The notes under the pieces were generated by a model that had not been told where the DNA came from, did not search any database, and saw only the letters and a list, made by a program, of their open reading frames with translations. Positions 33,490-46,600 of a DNA stretch of 64,000 nt are shown here, piece by piece. Origin of the DNA: Actinostola sp. cb2023 (taxonomy: Eukaryota; Cnidaria; Anthozoa; Actiniaria; Actinostolidae); assembly GCA_033675265.1 (NCBI GenBank), contig JAUJYZ010000045.1, forward strand, positions 248,001-312,000, written 5' to 3'. Each line of letters opens with the position of its first letter. Positions within the stretch are counted from its first letter, which is position 1. A program made the translations under genes and the position numbers.

Positions 33490-33690
33490 CATCAACAGTT
33501 AACTGTGTACCAAGAGTACTCTTTTCCGAGATAAGTTAATTGACAACAATCAGTGTCACCTGTGCGCTGACATACAAACTTTAAACCATCTTTTTGTTGA
33601 ATGTAAATATACAATAGCCTTTTGGGAAGAGTTTAAGTTTTGGTGGAATGAAAAAAATACACCAAAACTCAGCTTTTTTTTACTTTCACT
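33490..33690 (+). pseudogene. LINE ORF2 C-terminal fragment
   Basis: Encodes NNQCHLCADIQTLNHLFVEC followed by FWEEFKFWWNEKN, the zf-RVT type zinc motif at the end of L1/Tx1-like ORF2 proteins. Only the tail is present, inside the loop of the large inverted repeat. Confidence 0.7.
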
Positions 33691-33802
33691 CAGTTGTAAA
33701 ACGCACTGAGATCAATATTTAGTGTTTTTCTCATGAATTATTAATGAATAGGATAATAATAATAATATGCTGCATTAATTAACAGTTTCCCTGGGCATCT
33801 TA

Positions 33803-33919
33803 ATGACGCTTAGACGTACCGTTATCTTCCTCGCATTGGCGTTGGTCCTCAGTGTCCTTTTCCAAGAAATTCACGCATACTCGCATACAGAGGGTACCCG
33901 GGTCAAATATCGCTGTTTA
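33803..33919 (+). other. Signal-peptide-like open frame in the inverted repeat
   Basis: ATG at 33803 opens MTLRRTVIFLALALVLSVLF, a positively charged start and a hydrophobic core like a secretory signal peptide, followed by QEIHAYSHTEGTRVKYRC and then microsatellite-derived isoleucines. The inverted copy (minus, from 32252) has the same first 21 codons but a TAA at the glutamate position. It may be a leftover first exon of a secreted protein or chance hydrophobicity inside a repeat. No downstream exon found. Confidence 0.35.
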
Positions 33920-33934
33920 ATTAAGAATGTTATT

Positions 33935-34075
<141 letters not shown>

Positions 34076-34087
34076 GTTGTTAGTATA

Positions 34088-34788
34088 GGTAATAGCATGG
34101 TTTGTAGTGATATTTGGGATAAATACCACGAGTGATATCGCCGGAGGCTCGTGAAATTTGTGACAATTTTGAAATATCACGAGTGGTATTTATCCCAAAT
34201 ATCACGTACAAACCATGCTATTATTTGTTTATACCACTATCTGAAAAATAGGTTTGCAAGCAACAGCTAGTAGTAGTACACGCTCGACTGAACTAACACA
34301 ACACAGCAGTCAGCTGTGAATAAAACATAGCAAATCTGTGTTCTTATAACGATCGTTTTTCGAAGTCAGACAAAGAATGAAAACACAGAGTAAAAAGTGA
34401 TCTAGGCTTCATTTATTACCTTTCATAGTGATCTTTCTTTGATTTTGACAATGGCTAAAAACACATCACTCAATCGTCAATCTTATATCGATCGTTTTCC
34501 GCTGCCTTCTGCAGAGTCATCCAAAGAAAAGCTTCTTGAAATGCTAAAACATCGTCCATGTGTATGTACGTTTGGCTTTTGGTGCTTTTGGGACTTGTTT
34601 ATGGTTCATTTTTTGTCTTTTAGCAGCTGAAAATATCCTTTGGTTTCGTCCGCCATTTTGTTTGAACCATGAGGCAGAAGGGTGGTTACCATGGAAACTG
34701 TAATTTTCACATGTGGTATTTCAAATTACGCTGAAATACCACTGCTCTCAACCAATCAAATCGCTGAAATTTTTCAGATAGTGGTATA
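34088..34788. mobile_element. Nested palindrome and MITE
   Basis: 34090-34138 and 34172-34222 are inverse (AATAGCATGGTTTGTA, GATATTTGGGATAAATACCA). Immediately inside, 34230-34788 has ends TATACCACTATCTGAAAAAT and ATTTTTCAGATAGTGGTATA. A diverged relative lies at 7948-8287. No coding sequence except a short open frame (34439-34630) without known similarity. Confidence 0.72.
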
Positions 34789-35393
34789 ATTGTAGATATA
34801 TGATCCGGTCTTCCGAATTGATCTTCTATAAGCTGACTTTGTAGCACCTTTCGCATCTGCAAGTATTTCAAGTACTTCAGTGATTTCTGAACATATCTGA
34901 CAATCTCGATTTCTGCTTCAATCAACCAATCAATCAATTTATTCCTCGTTTTTCGTCATGGACCTCCACTGTGAATGATCCAGTCCTCACCATCTCTCAC
35001 CATTATTGTAAAGTGCAAATAAAGTATTATTATTCGCTTTTTGTCTTTCTATTACTTGTTCATCACTTCCATCTTGCAAACACTTCTTTATCTGGCATTT
35101 GACGAGGAGAAACTGCTTGTAACGCATCAGCCACGATATTGCTTTCTTCAACTCGATCAATCTTTATTTCATAATAAATAAATATTACAATACTTCACAC
35201 GACCTGCAGGTAGCAAAGTTAATCGAGGCAGGCCTTGTGAGATTATATGTACGATATAATATAATATATACATTGAATTAGAAAATAATGACGTTGAAAA
35301 ATATATTAATTAATTAATTAATTAGGCTATAACACAATATAGTTAATACAACTAAAAGAAAGAAACTATATACATTGAGATACTAAATATTAG
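34789..35393. other. Non-coding AT-rich stretch
   Basis: No gene. Contains an (ATTA)n run at 35305-35325 and AT-rich sequence. Nothing further recognised. Confidence 0.5.
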
Positions 35394-37530
35394 TGTTTAA
35401 GTTTTGATATGTTTAGTATTAATTTAGGGAGATCCAAGTAAACATCCTCATTTTCTAAAGTCTGTGTTAAGGTTGTTTTCAATTTTGTTTTAAACAGGTT
35501 TTTCTTTGAATTACATATGTCCTCAGGGATTGAATGTGAGAGAAATATTTGTTTAGATGAGAAGTTCTTCCATATTGAACTTAGAATTTATCAGACAAAA
35601 CAGCTCTAGTGTTATATTTGTATACAGCGGATAATGGTGTAAAAAGTTTTACGGTATTCAATGGAGCATTATTATTGTTGATATCATACATTTTAAGACT
35701 GAAATAGTTTGAAAATAAAGCGTGTTGATTGGAAGAATTTTTGAGGCTAGCAAAAGTGGTATCGCGTGCTCTCTGTTTGTGGCAAAAAAACAATTGTCAT
35801 AAGACACACTTTTGGAGGACTAAAATTTTATTTAAGTTTGTTTTGGAAGTTTGACCCCAACCAGGTAATCCATAAGAAATATATGGGTGCATGGATTAAT
35901 TATCGATAGATAGCAAGGAGAGTAGAAAACGGGACATAATATCTTTTTCATGAGATAATTCCGATTGTTTTGCTGATTTTTAGAGTTATATAGTCAACAT
36001 GTACAGGAGGGACTTTTGTGTGCACATGCGTCGCCACAGTCAGATGAATACAAGATGTACTCGACACAAGTTGTTTGGTTCCAATGTTTACAGTTTTTGC
36101 GAACGTATATTACGAGAATTGTATCTACTGAACACGCAGAAATGAATTCTTAATGCTATCTTTGTGCCTTAAAGTTATTTCATTGATCGAAATATTAGAG
36201 TATTATGCCTTTATTTGATATCAAATTCCTGTTCTTTTGCTGTGCTAAATACTCTATTTTGGACAACATGGCGGCCAGCTGACATGGAGTAAACAGTTTG
36301 TCGACGTTGCAAACTCAGTCGCGAAGAAGATGTAAGGGAAAGTAAATACATTTAGTCAATTCTTATGCATATGGAATGTATATTATTATATTTTAGCTTT
36401 CATCAACACCAAATCAACTTCAAATAAACGAAGATAAACTTGGGTATGATGTCTGGAATACTCAATTATCCCAATCTTTAAAGTTAGTTATCTCGAAATT
36501 GAGCCGAAATCTCCACAATTTCCACAACATAATTCATTAAAGTCATGTTTCCTGTTTTGAAAAATTCCAGTAACTTCTCTGGGAAAAATCGCTCGGTCGA
36601 AGATTTTCGAGAATATCTTCGTCATAATTTGTAGAACGTGAATTAATCGTCGACACATTTATTATGGTATTCGTTTTATGGTAGGGCCTCTTCTGTCAGT
36701 GTTCCAATATTCTTGTAATGTTCCCATCCAAGGTCATGTTTTTAGATATTATGCTGAGATCGATCAAAGTTTAAACATTTTATTGAAGTGTAAAGTTTGC
36801 ATAAATTTCATTACTCAAAAATATACATTTTTTGCATATTGCTTGAAATCCAGCCCAAATCTCCACAAAAATTTTACCATTTCATAGAACTATGTACCAT
36901 ATGCTTTCAGTACATGTTATTGAGATTGTTGGAAAAAATCGCCAGAAGAGATAAAATTACAGTTTTTCATGATAACAACAAAAATATCTTCATGGAAAGG
37001 TCGGGGAAGACATCTAAATTGTTTTCAAATTCGACGAAACTTTGTATAGGTATAGTAAATAAATACCACAAAGACACCAGAACAGTTTCAAGACTGTTGT
37101 TACAGTATTTATAGAAAAACAAATTAAGATATAATCCACAAAATTCCAGCTTGGGCTTCCTGTGCCGTTCAATATCAAACAAAATACGAATTTTGTGAAT
37201 AGCCAGTGTGGAGTGAAAAGCCATAATTAAATTAACATTTGACTATATTAAGTCTTTTTGTCGAAATCTGATGATCAAAATAGCAACAGAATAAAATATA
37301 ACGTTATTATTACTATAATCGGTTTTTGTGCTTCCGAAATTACGCTTTTATGTTTAAGCGCATGCTCATGCAAATTTCCCTCCTGTTGTCAACATGACAT
37401 TTCCAGGAGAGATTGTTTTCAATTAGTACGCCGAGGTATTTAACATGATCTTTTTTTTTCAAATAACATTTGTTTTTTTGTATTATTATCATAGACTTTG
37501 ATTTTTGGGGTATAATCAGGCTTTCTGTGA
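35394..37530 (-). pseudogene. LINE ORF2 3' end, interrupted by ~1.5 kb
   Basis: On the minus strand, 37530-37370 reads KDHVKYLGVLIENNLSWKCH, the post-RT block of CR1/L2-type LINEs. The next expected block appears only at 35895-35394: ISYGLPGWGQTSKTNLNKIL, VLQKCVL, FSLKMYDINNNNAPLNTVKL, FTPLSAVYKYNTRAVL, IPEDICNSKKNLFKTKLKTT and a stop at 35394. The segment 35,900-37,365 between them has no coding signal and may be an inserted element whose ends I could not identify. Confidence 0.68.
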
Positions 37531-37671
37531 TGTGGTTTAAACACGAACGCGCACTATAGAAGGGGAGGTACCTAAGGTAAGTCCGTTGAATCTGTCAATC
37601 ATTTGCACTAAATCTCTCGTACTGTGAAGCTCGAGTTCACTCACAGAGAAGAGAAAGAAGTTTGGCTAGAA

Positions 37672-40600
37672 ATGGCCCAAGAAAACCCAGATACCATAGA
37701 AGTAAGTCATAAAAATAATCCAAATAACCTTCTAAATCAGACCAGACTCGGATTGGGATCAGGCAGTCTTTATTGATACATTTAACCAACATGACAATTA
37801 ATACTTATGCTAAATAGAATACAAAACTATATTCCTATTATTCCCCTGAATAATAAGTCCTTACTATAATTACTATATATAAATACATAAAAACATTAAT
37901 ACAAATTTAAATCATGACTACCTGTGGAGTGGCGGGTGGGTAAACGCTATATAAAGCTAATGCTGCTTAGTCGCTTGCTTCAAATGCTGAACTGCTAATG
38001 CTGATAGTACATGTCAAGACATGTCATGTGTACAGCTTAGATGCTTATATATACATTTTTACTAAACCACACATTCCTAGTGGTTTCCTAGTTATGTTAT
38101 CTAGCCTATGTGTTACATTCTTTCTAACTATGTCACCAGGTGCTATTATCAAATATCCTGTTCCTGTCCCGTCCGCCTTCCAGATTTAGACTCATATTAA
38201 CTTAGTCAATATCCACCTAAATCAGACCAGACTCGGATTGGGATCAGGCAGTCTTTATTGATACATTTAACCAACATGACAATTAATACTTATGCTAAAT
38301 AGAATACAAAACTATATTCCTATTATTCCCCTGAATAATAAGTCCAAACCCAGAGTAGGTATATATTAGTAAATTAGTGTTGTGAGTTGTTTGAAGAGTA
38401 AGAAAGGATGGATTTGCATAACATGTTAGCAGAGTTTAGTCTAATAGTTAACGGCATAGTTAGATAGACCAAGACAGCGTCAGAGCGCCAGTCCCCTAGG
38501 GCCTTGATAAGCTCTATCGGAATTCCTGACTGATATGCGAATGATGCTCCCCCTCTTCGAAATGAATGCCCAGAATAGTTTGCTGGATTGACCCCGATCA
38601 GTGTGAGATGATGCTTTAGTTTGTTAATGAACATACCATACGTAAAACACTTATGTGTGTCAGTAGACTGATCGAGATAGTTAAAGGCCTGCGAGTTAGT
38701 AGTGTCATCTAGCGTAAAATGAAAAGCGTGGTTGGTCGCAGTAACTGGGCAGAGTTTGCTATAAGGAATACAAGGGATAGGAATTTTTACCTCCCTTTCT
38801 CGAAATTGAATTGTTTTACTCCAGCGAATGACGATCAGAATGCCCCATGAGAAAAATCCTAAAATCGGCCTTGGTCAGTTGTTTACCGGGGTCAAACTTG
38901 CTGGTTGATAATGGTACTAAGTGAGATTTGCGGAACATACCGAAGAAAGCCACTAGGCATATCGCCCAAAAGGATGAGTCAAGGCTGTTTGTAAAGCAGA
39001 GTGTCGAGTGAAGGTCCATTAAAATAGCCGGTGTGATAGGCAGTTTTTGCTGTGGTGGTGAGCCTTTGACTCGGTTAATGCCCGTAAGTAACGATTTTAG
39101 TGCCCAGTTGTCGAGGAGTGGGTTAGGGAGTCCGAACTCCTTATGCAATATGCCTATGATATTTAAGTAACTACGAATGGATGAGGGTTTTAAAATTCGA
39201 GCTAAGAAAGCGGCATATTGTAACAAGTGCGAGTGCTGAAGTGGGACCGGTTGATAGCCCATATGCGTACAGAAGTTGAGGAAGGTATTACGATGAGTTT
39301 TGTAAGTTGACTTGGTGGATTCGGCAAACACATGAGTGCGATATTCACTGATTTCCGTTTCTAACTGCTTTGCCGGCCAGGCCGGGATCCCGTGCATCTG
39401 CAAAAGACGAAGCCGTAGCTATGAGCTGACATGTGTAGTTCTAGTGGAGTAGAATTGAGAAATGTCTGAGAATATTGTGCATGTGCTGCATATTGCATGA
39501 AACTTAAGTAGATGCTGCGGTTCATGGATACGTGAAATGGAGTCCGCCAAAATATTACGCGTGCCTTCCAAGTAAACCGCTTTGATATGAAAATTATGTA
39601 GGGCTGAAAGCCAAAATAATTGGCGCAATTCCCTCATAATGTTGCCGTTTGCAGTAGTGCCTTTGTTGATGATCTGGACAGCCGCCTGGTTATCGCTGTG
39701 AATAACTATGCGTTTGTTAGCCCAAAGTGGAGCCCAACATTTAGCAGCTAAAATGATAGCCAGAGTTTCCTTGTGATTGATGTGTAGATTTGCCCAGTGT
39801 TGGCTATCAATAGGAAAATTGTGATAATACCAATCGCCCCGGAAAAACCCTGCCGCCGCGATATTACATGCGTCAGTAACCACATCCTATGTTGGTAGGG
39901 TTTCCAGAAACAACCGCGTGCCATTAAAAACCTTCAAAAACTGTCCCCACCAATTTATATCCTCTTTGAATTGCTCGTCCAGTATTGATTTTGCGCTGAA
40001 GGACAGGTTATTCATGGTATCGAGAATGCGATGTAAAAAGGTTCTACCCCCGTGGACAACTCTACACGCAAAATTCAATTTGCCTGCTAAACGCTGAAGT
40101 TGTTTCTTGCTTGCGCGTCGCTTGCTCTGAAACTCGCACACTACTTGTCGTAGTTCTTCTATTTTTTCATCTGGTAACCTCATGCTGCACGATATTGTGT
40201 CTAGTTCGACTCCTAGAAAGGTTAAGCGCTGTGTCGGAGGGATCAATTTGCGTTCGCTTAACGTAAATCCTAAATCTTGTAATAATTTTCTCAAGGTGTC
40301 GTATGCCAGCCGGCAATCGGCCTCAGTTGCTCCGATCACCAGAAAATCATCGAGATATACTATAATATCGTCATAACCCCTGCGTGACATCATACGTCTC
40401 ACCGATTGTGTGAGTCTATGAAAGATGAGTGGGCTAGATTTCGCTCCGAACGGAAGCCGTGTATCGTAAAAATACGTGTCAACGTTATCTCCGGAAAACC
40501 GCCACTTGCGCGATAGTTATCAGGGTGAATAGGCACAGATCGATAAGCATGCCTGAGGTCGATCTTGGCCATAAAATAATTCGGTTTTAAAAGCTTAATA

Positions 40601-43600
40601 GCATCGTCGAGTTTTTGAAATTGAAAATGCTCGTTCGTTATGTAATCATTTACTGCTTGCCCGTGCGGTCGGGAACAATCGTGAATAATGCGCGAATTTC
40701 GTTAGTGTTAGGTTTAGGAATTGCTCCTAGCGCACTAACAATAGTAGGTTTTTGCTTAGTAATGACATAATTGCCTTGCGATAGTTCTTCTCGGATAGTT
40801 TGTTCTACTAAATGCCGGTTAATGGAGTTGGTAGCTGATCTATAGTTATCCATGTTTACTTCATTAAAACGAGTACCTATTTGTGTGAGTTGAAACCCGT
40901 TTTGAATGCCCTCTTGGAGAAATTCTGCGTCCTCATACGTATTGAGTTATTAGTTGGTTTCAGAGAGTTAGCGGCGTTTTGCATAGGAGAAAGCGTTACT
41001 ATGTGTAAATGGTTGGAGTCAAAATTCCAGGGATAATGGTAAATAGCCTGCATCCTACGAAATTCGTTATCGTAGCGCACCACCGACTTCCACTCATATT
41101 TGTTAGCTACAATCCTGGCCAAAATGATTGGGACACCTGGCTTAATATCGATCTCAACATGAAAATATCCATATAACTTGACCCCCCCCCCCCCCCCCCC
41201 CCCCCTGCCCCATAACAATGTTGATGATTGCCTACGTCGACCCCCATCGTTAATGAAAGTTCGAAACAACATTGGAGCAGGGGGAGGGGGGTGGGGAGGG
41301 GGATAAGGTGCTTATATTAAAACATATTGCGCAATCACTAGTGTCCCAATTAATTTTGTCCAGGATTGTCTGAAAATTACATTTTATAAAAAATGCAGTT
41401 TTTGACACTTGCGCAGCGCCAGGATAGTCCACAAATGCATTTATTTTCAACTCTATGATTGCGGCGAATCCAATCACGTAAAAATTTTGGGGATACATTC
41501 AGAAAACAAAATCGTCGTCGGTAGACTTCCGTCGCTCGCTCATTCTCGCGACTTCGGCGCTCGGCTCATTCTCGCGACTTCGTCGCTCGTTCTTTTTCGC
41601 GACTTCGTCACTAGCTATCAGAATAAAAAGTGTGGTTGACTTGTGGCAAGTGTACACTCTCGGCCATTTCTAAATTCTTATTAACGCGTGCTGTTAAGCC
41701 GAATGATAGTCGCTAGCTCCGCTCCTCGAATCTCAGCGCTCGGCGCTTCGCGCCTCGGTTCTCGTCGCTTCGCGACTCGTTTAGCTCGTTTAGCTGCAAG
41801 CCCCTCTGGAACCAGTGACAGTGTGAATGACATTGAACAGTATCGGTCAACGGTCAACGCTTATTTATAAAGATATGACTTGATAATAACTAAGTAACGT
41901 TTGTTGACCGTAGACCGATACTGTTCAATGTCATTCACACTGTCATGAACCAGTGTGTCCTTTGACCCGGCATTAGCTCTGCGCATCAGGCATTAGTCCA
42001 TCGAGTTACGAAGCCAACGGTAAACAGATGATTATTTTCTCGTTACGAGATGAAATAATGTACTATACAACGTATTATTCTTCCCAGATTAATTGTCAAC
42101 ACTAAGTACTCAGCCTAAGAGAGGACAGATTCATGATAGAAGCAAAACTGAGAAATCCCAACGGTCAACACTGCAAAACCCCTTTTTGGAATAATTAAGA
42201 GTTAATGATCTATTTCCTTTATAAACTGACTATCGATATGTTTACCGTTGTATTTTATTCGTTTGTTAGCATTGGTATCTGTTTATCGGTTAGGAAGAAA
42301 GATATATTGCATTTGCCTAGATTACGCAGTAATGCACACAGTACTCTAAGAATATAGCGTTGTGAGCTTACATTTTAGCGGTGTGTTTACCGTTTAGTGT
42401 TGCGTTTACCGTGTGAATGACATCTCGCATTGCAAACCGGAAGTAAAAAACCTATATACCACAGAAGAGATAAATTGGATACGGATATGAATTTGTCGTA
42501 GTCGAGACGATTCTTCAGGGTTATGAGTGCACAAACACTCATTTTAGATGTGGTGCGCTTTTCAGACAATCCTGGCCAAAATGATTGGGACACCTGGCTT
42601 AATATCGATCTCAACATGAAAATATCCATATAACTTGACCCCCCCCCCTCCCCCATAACAATGTTGATGATTGCCTACGTCGACCCCCATCGTTAATGAA
42701 AGTTCGAAACAACATTGGAGCAGGGGGAGGGGGGTGGGGAGGGGGATAAGGTGCTTATATTAAAACATATTGCGCAATCACTAGTGTCCCAATTAATTTT
42801 GTCCAGGATTGTAGCTCCATTATCTTAATTGAATATGCTAGATAGTGCTGGATATCTGTGAGCGATCCTAATTTTCCTTCTAACAAAAGAGTATAAAAAA
42901 TTCGCGTATTTCCTATCATCCACTGTTGCATTGTTATAGATTCTAATTTAGGCTTTTTGGGCCCGTATGTTACTGAAATGCGGGCCATGCCTTGACTTCC
43001 TAACGTTTCCTCTTGTTCTTGAGGAACAAGAGAATCTACAAAGTCTGGTATAAGATATATTTTCTCACCACATCCACGTGCTGGCTTGAGGAACATCTCC
43101 GAAATGGTTTGCTTGGGTGTGGATCCATCGTGGAGAAGTTGGGCAATTTGGTGATTTGTGCTAGAACCTAGTTGTGGTGGCAACTGTCCTGCCTCTGCTT
43201 GGTCTGCGGCTCGTAGAAGCTCATCCAGCGGAGTAGGGTTGAAGTTGTAGGGTTGAGGTTGTAAGGGTGAGGCTGTGTTTCTTCGACGTAATTCTTCGAT
43301 GGTCGCCCTTTTTTCTTTTATCTGCTGAGCCATATCATGTTCCCTTGCTGCTTCATTTAATTCCTGCTCCTCCAGCTGAAGTGCCTCCAGGCTCTCCCTC
43401 ATTTCTTCGAGTTTCGACTTCTTTTCTAGTTTTGTTCTTCTGGGAGAGCTTCTCTCTTCACCTTCACAGAAGGGGGGAAGGAATGCCCCACACATGTTCC
43501 TCGATGGGTGTTTTGCAGCCCGGACACTTCTTGTTTCTTTTCCTTGATTTTGCTGAAGCCATTTTTGAATTGTTAAACGCTATATAAAGCTAATGCTGCT

Positions 43601-46600
43601 TAGTCGCTTGCTTCAAATGCTGAACTGCTAATGCTGATAGTACATGTCAAGACATGTCATGTGTACAGCTTAGATGCTTATATATACATTTTTACTAAAC
43701 CACACATTCCTAGTGGTTTCCTAGTTATGTTATCTAGCCTATGTGTTACATTCTTTCTAACTATGTCACCAGGTGCTATTATCAAATATCCTGTCCCGTC
43801 CGCCTTCCAGATTTAGACTCATATTAACTTAGTCAATATCCACTTTAAGACCGTTTTAATTCATCTTTTCGTAATTTAGCATACTTTCAGAACCGTTCGT
43901 TGAACTGGCCGGCTGGCCGCCGTCCTCCGTAGACAGTGCAAATCGACCTTATGAAAATCGGTGTTTCTTCCGTAGGTTATTCTGAAATTTCCCCGCCAGG
44001 ATATGGACATGCTTGGGGCATTTATAAACCAGGCTGGCGGGGAAATCATGAAGATAAAACAGGGCCGAAACCGAAGGAAGCCAGCTCCTCGTCCTACGGC
44101 TACGATCAATAGTGACATGGATGGCATAACACTTGGCGCAGATCATGACGAAAGACCAAATGGTTAGTATACCTTTTGAGGTACTATTTAGCTCAGTGTA
44201 TAAATGTAAATTATGTACAATGTCAATGTACGTGTTTGCATGGTCATTTGTAGACTCAATGCAATAAACTACGTTCAAAAACTCATTAATTATTCACGAG
44301 GTAAACAGCCAACCAGGTGCCCCTCAATTTGGTCACATGATGGAATTGGATACCCCGGAAAGTCCGCTCTAGAGTACTTTGGAATGATTTCAAGTCCGCT
44401 CTATAGTACTTTGAAATATTATTTCAAGTTCTAGGACTGGAAAATATCAGTTCAAGTCCTTGGAATAGAAATATCATATAAACCAATAAATTTTAAGTTA
44501 AAATTTCTGACAGGAAATACTATTTCAAATTAAACTTAGACACAAGTAACATGTTATTTGTCTTAAAAAACGTATTTCATAATTTCATAAACTCGCTACG
44601 GCGGGATTCGAACCCCGGAACACTCCATTGCTAATCCCTTTACTTACCACTATGCCATCAGGTAGTTCGATGGGTATCACGGAATTTGATTTACCTTTAT
44701 CTTGGCATTCTTTTAATGCGTCATTGAATATTGTTTTTTGTTTAATAAACAAATACAAAACTAGATCAAGTAATTATTTGCTGGTTGGTGTAGACATGAT
44801 TAGTTTGTTTGTTTCTTCAACCAAAACATTTTTATTTTAAAACCAAGCTTTCGGACACATGGTCCATCTTCAGGGTGTAAAATGGTAGTAATTCGTCAAA
44901 ACTAACGGCTATTACGTTGTAAACAAATAGCGCGCAAAAAACAACAACAAACAAACAAAAAAAACAAAAAAATCAAAAACAAAAACAAAACAAAAAGACA
45001 ATTTGCGCGCAAACTAATCAAATACAAAACTATTGCTATTTCAATAAACAAATTCCTCCCGAATAATTAATTCGTTTTAGAAGTAGTTCAAAGGCCTGCA
45101 ATTCGGACTGGACGGGGTTTCAAACCCCGTCCAGTCCTCATTGTCGGTTTTCCCTCGTACGATTTTTTTTAAACTTCGTGAACGACCTTTTAAGGTCCAT
45201 AGTGATGTTCTGACGAGGTAAGACGAAAATTGTTCGAGCCGAAGTCACGTAACATGAACTGGTGATTTCGGCTCGATCAATTTCCTTCTTACCTCGTCAG
45301 AACATTACTAGGGACCTTAAAAGGTCGTTCACGAAGTTTAAAAAAAATCGTACTTGGGAAAACCGTTTGGCGGCAGTTTTAGTGAAAATAGTGTCGTTAG
45401 AATATCAGCTGGCATTCACAAACGCGGCTTACAATGATAATTTTGAATAAACCGTCCAAAAGCAGAATGGTTGAATTAGTATTTGTGTTAAGCACAATAA
45501 AATCCAAGCAATATTGACGCGGAGCGAGCGAGTTAAAAAATACGGCAAACCGGTCATTCATTATGCGGGAACCACCTTAAAGTGCTACTTAGACGAAAAT
45601 CGATCAAAGTTTAATTTAGCTGAAACTTCACTGAAATGATCTCAAAGAGCCATACAATTACTGGTTATTGTGTTTTCTCAAAATTCCTATGGGAAGTAAT
45701 ACATTTTTATGAATCTTTAGAAGTGTCAGTGAGGTCATCTACTCAACCCTAACAATCAACACTGCTTCGCTCCATACATTTCTTTGTGTTTAGTTTCTTG
45801 AATTATTTTATTTCTATGAAGCTAAAAGTTTGGGTGAAGGAGTTTTCTTACATTATTTGTGCTTAGGATTGATTGTCTGACCAGTTGTCTTCAATGCAGA
45901 GCTGTTATCTGAACAAAACATTGAGATATTTTGACTCACAAAATACAAATAAATGTATGGAGCTGAATGTTGGGTTGAGTTGATGACGTCACTGACTCCT
46001 CTAATATATGATTCATGAAAATATAGTACTTCCCTCTGGAATATCGAAAAAAGATTTTAACTAATTATTATTAGACCCTGGAAGAATTATTCAATGAAGT
46101 TTCAGCTAAATTAAACTTTGATCGATTTTCGTCTAAGTAGCACTTTAAACATTACTTCATTTCTTCTCGGTTCTGACAGGTCACCTGACAGTATGTTGAT
46201 TTAGATCAACAGAGATCGCGTTCATTTCTTCTAGTTCTAGTTCTAAGTTGGTTTTGGCACTGACAGTAATGCCTAATTAGATCGGTTTTTATATGAAATT
46301 AGCTATCGTTGACTTGTTTGAAGAATGCTGAATTATTAACATATACTTATTATTCATCCTTTTTAGACAAACCGTCCTCATCCTCATGCACACAAGATCA
46401 TGCTCCAACCTGCAAATTTTAACTCCAAAGTCCTTGTGTTACAACAGGCAGCCTTGAACGTTTTGGTTTTGGAGAAGCTCATGTCCAGAACCATGTTGCT
46501 AGGCGCCGAAATTACAAGGACTATTGGAATACCCTCAATGGGTTGGGACTCTGGCGCAACCCTGTCTACCTGGCAAAGAAATTAGAGCTGGGAGACAGGG

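Larger units (their letters stand above)
32141..33915. repeat. Large inverted repeat, left arm split by a TTAA element
   Basis: Left arm 32141-32281 plus 33050-33092; right arm 33729-33915, inverse. Shared landmarks: CCCGGGTACCCTCT, GAAAAGGACACTGAGGACCA, CGAGGAAGATAACGGTACG, GCCCAGGGAAACTGTTAATT, ATTATCCTATTCATTAATAA. The right arm is continuous where the left arm is interrupted, so it preserves the empty site. The loop (33093-33728) holds a dispersed repeat and a LINE tail. Confidence 0.8.
40877..43562 (-). pseudogene. Gag-like ORF of Ngaro-like element 2, split by a TA-flanked insertion
   Basis: Starts at 43562 with MASAKSRKRNKKCPGCK, matching the CPGCK start of element 1's gag. A C-run indel near 43480 shifts to EGEERSSPRRTKLEKKSK, a coiled coil (LEALQLEEQELNEAAREHDM) and LAYSIKIMEL at 42815. 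The reading resumes at 41107 with ANKYEWKSVVRYDNEFRRMQ and YHYPWNFDSNHLHI. Removing 41110-42811 and one TA joins the two parts in frame, so the interruption is a transposon insertion. Confidence 0.8.
37735..43844 (-). mobile_element. Ngaro-like tyrosine-recombinase retrotransposon 2, decayed
   Basis: Same architecture as element 1, minus strand: A1 (43844-43573), gag-like, RT/RNase H, recombinase, B1 (38345-38217), A2 (38212-37940), B2 (37860-37735). A copies share GTAAACGCTATATAAAGC and CATTCCTAGTGGTTTCC; B copies share CAGACCAGACTCGGATTGGG and CCCTGAATAATAAGTCC. A1 and A2 differ by a few bases, for example a 6-bp indel near TCCTGTTCCTGTCCCG. The protein family is clearly different from element 1. 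It lies in intron 1 of gene A in antisense orientation. Confidence 0.87.

Noticed and set aside
41180..41212. Long C-run (about 32 C) as a special element
   Set aside because: The homologous position in the second copy (42640-42650) has only a short run, so this is simple-repeat expansion.
44592..44662. Functional tRNA gene
   Set aside because: A and B boxes are good, but the acceptor stem is only partly paired and no anticodon arm is convincing; kept as a tRNA-like SINE.
46400..46585. Plus-strand 61-codon frame in exon 3 of gene A
   Set aside because: Another frame of the same exon gives a longer product that joins exons 1 and 2 in phase and ends at 46704.
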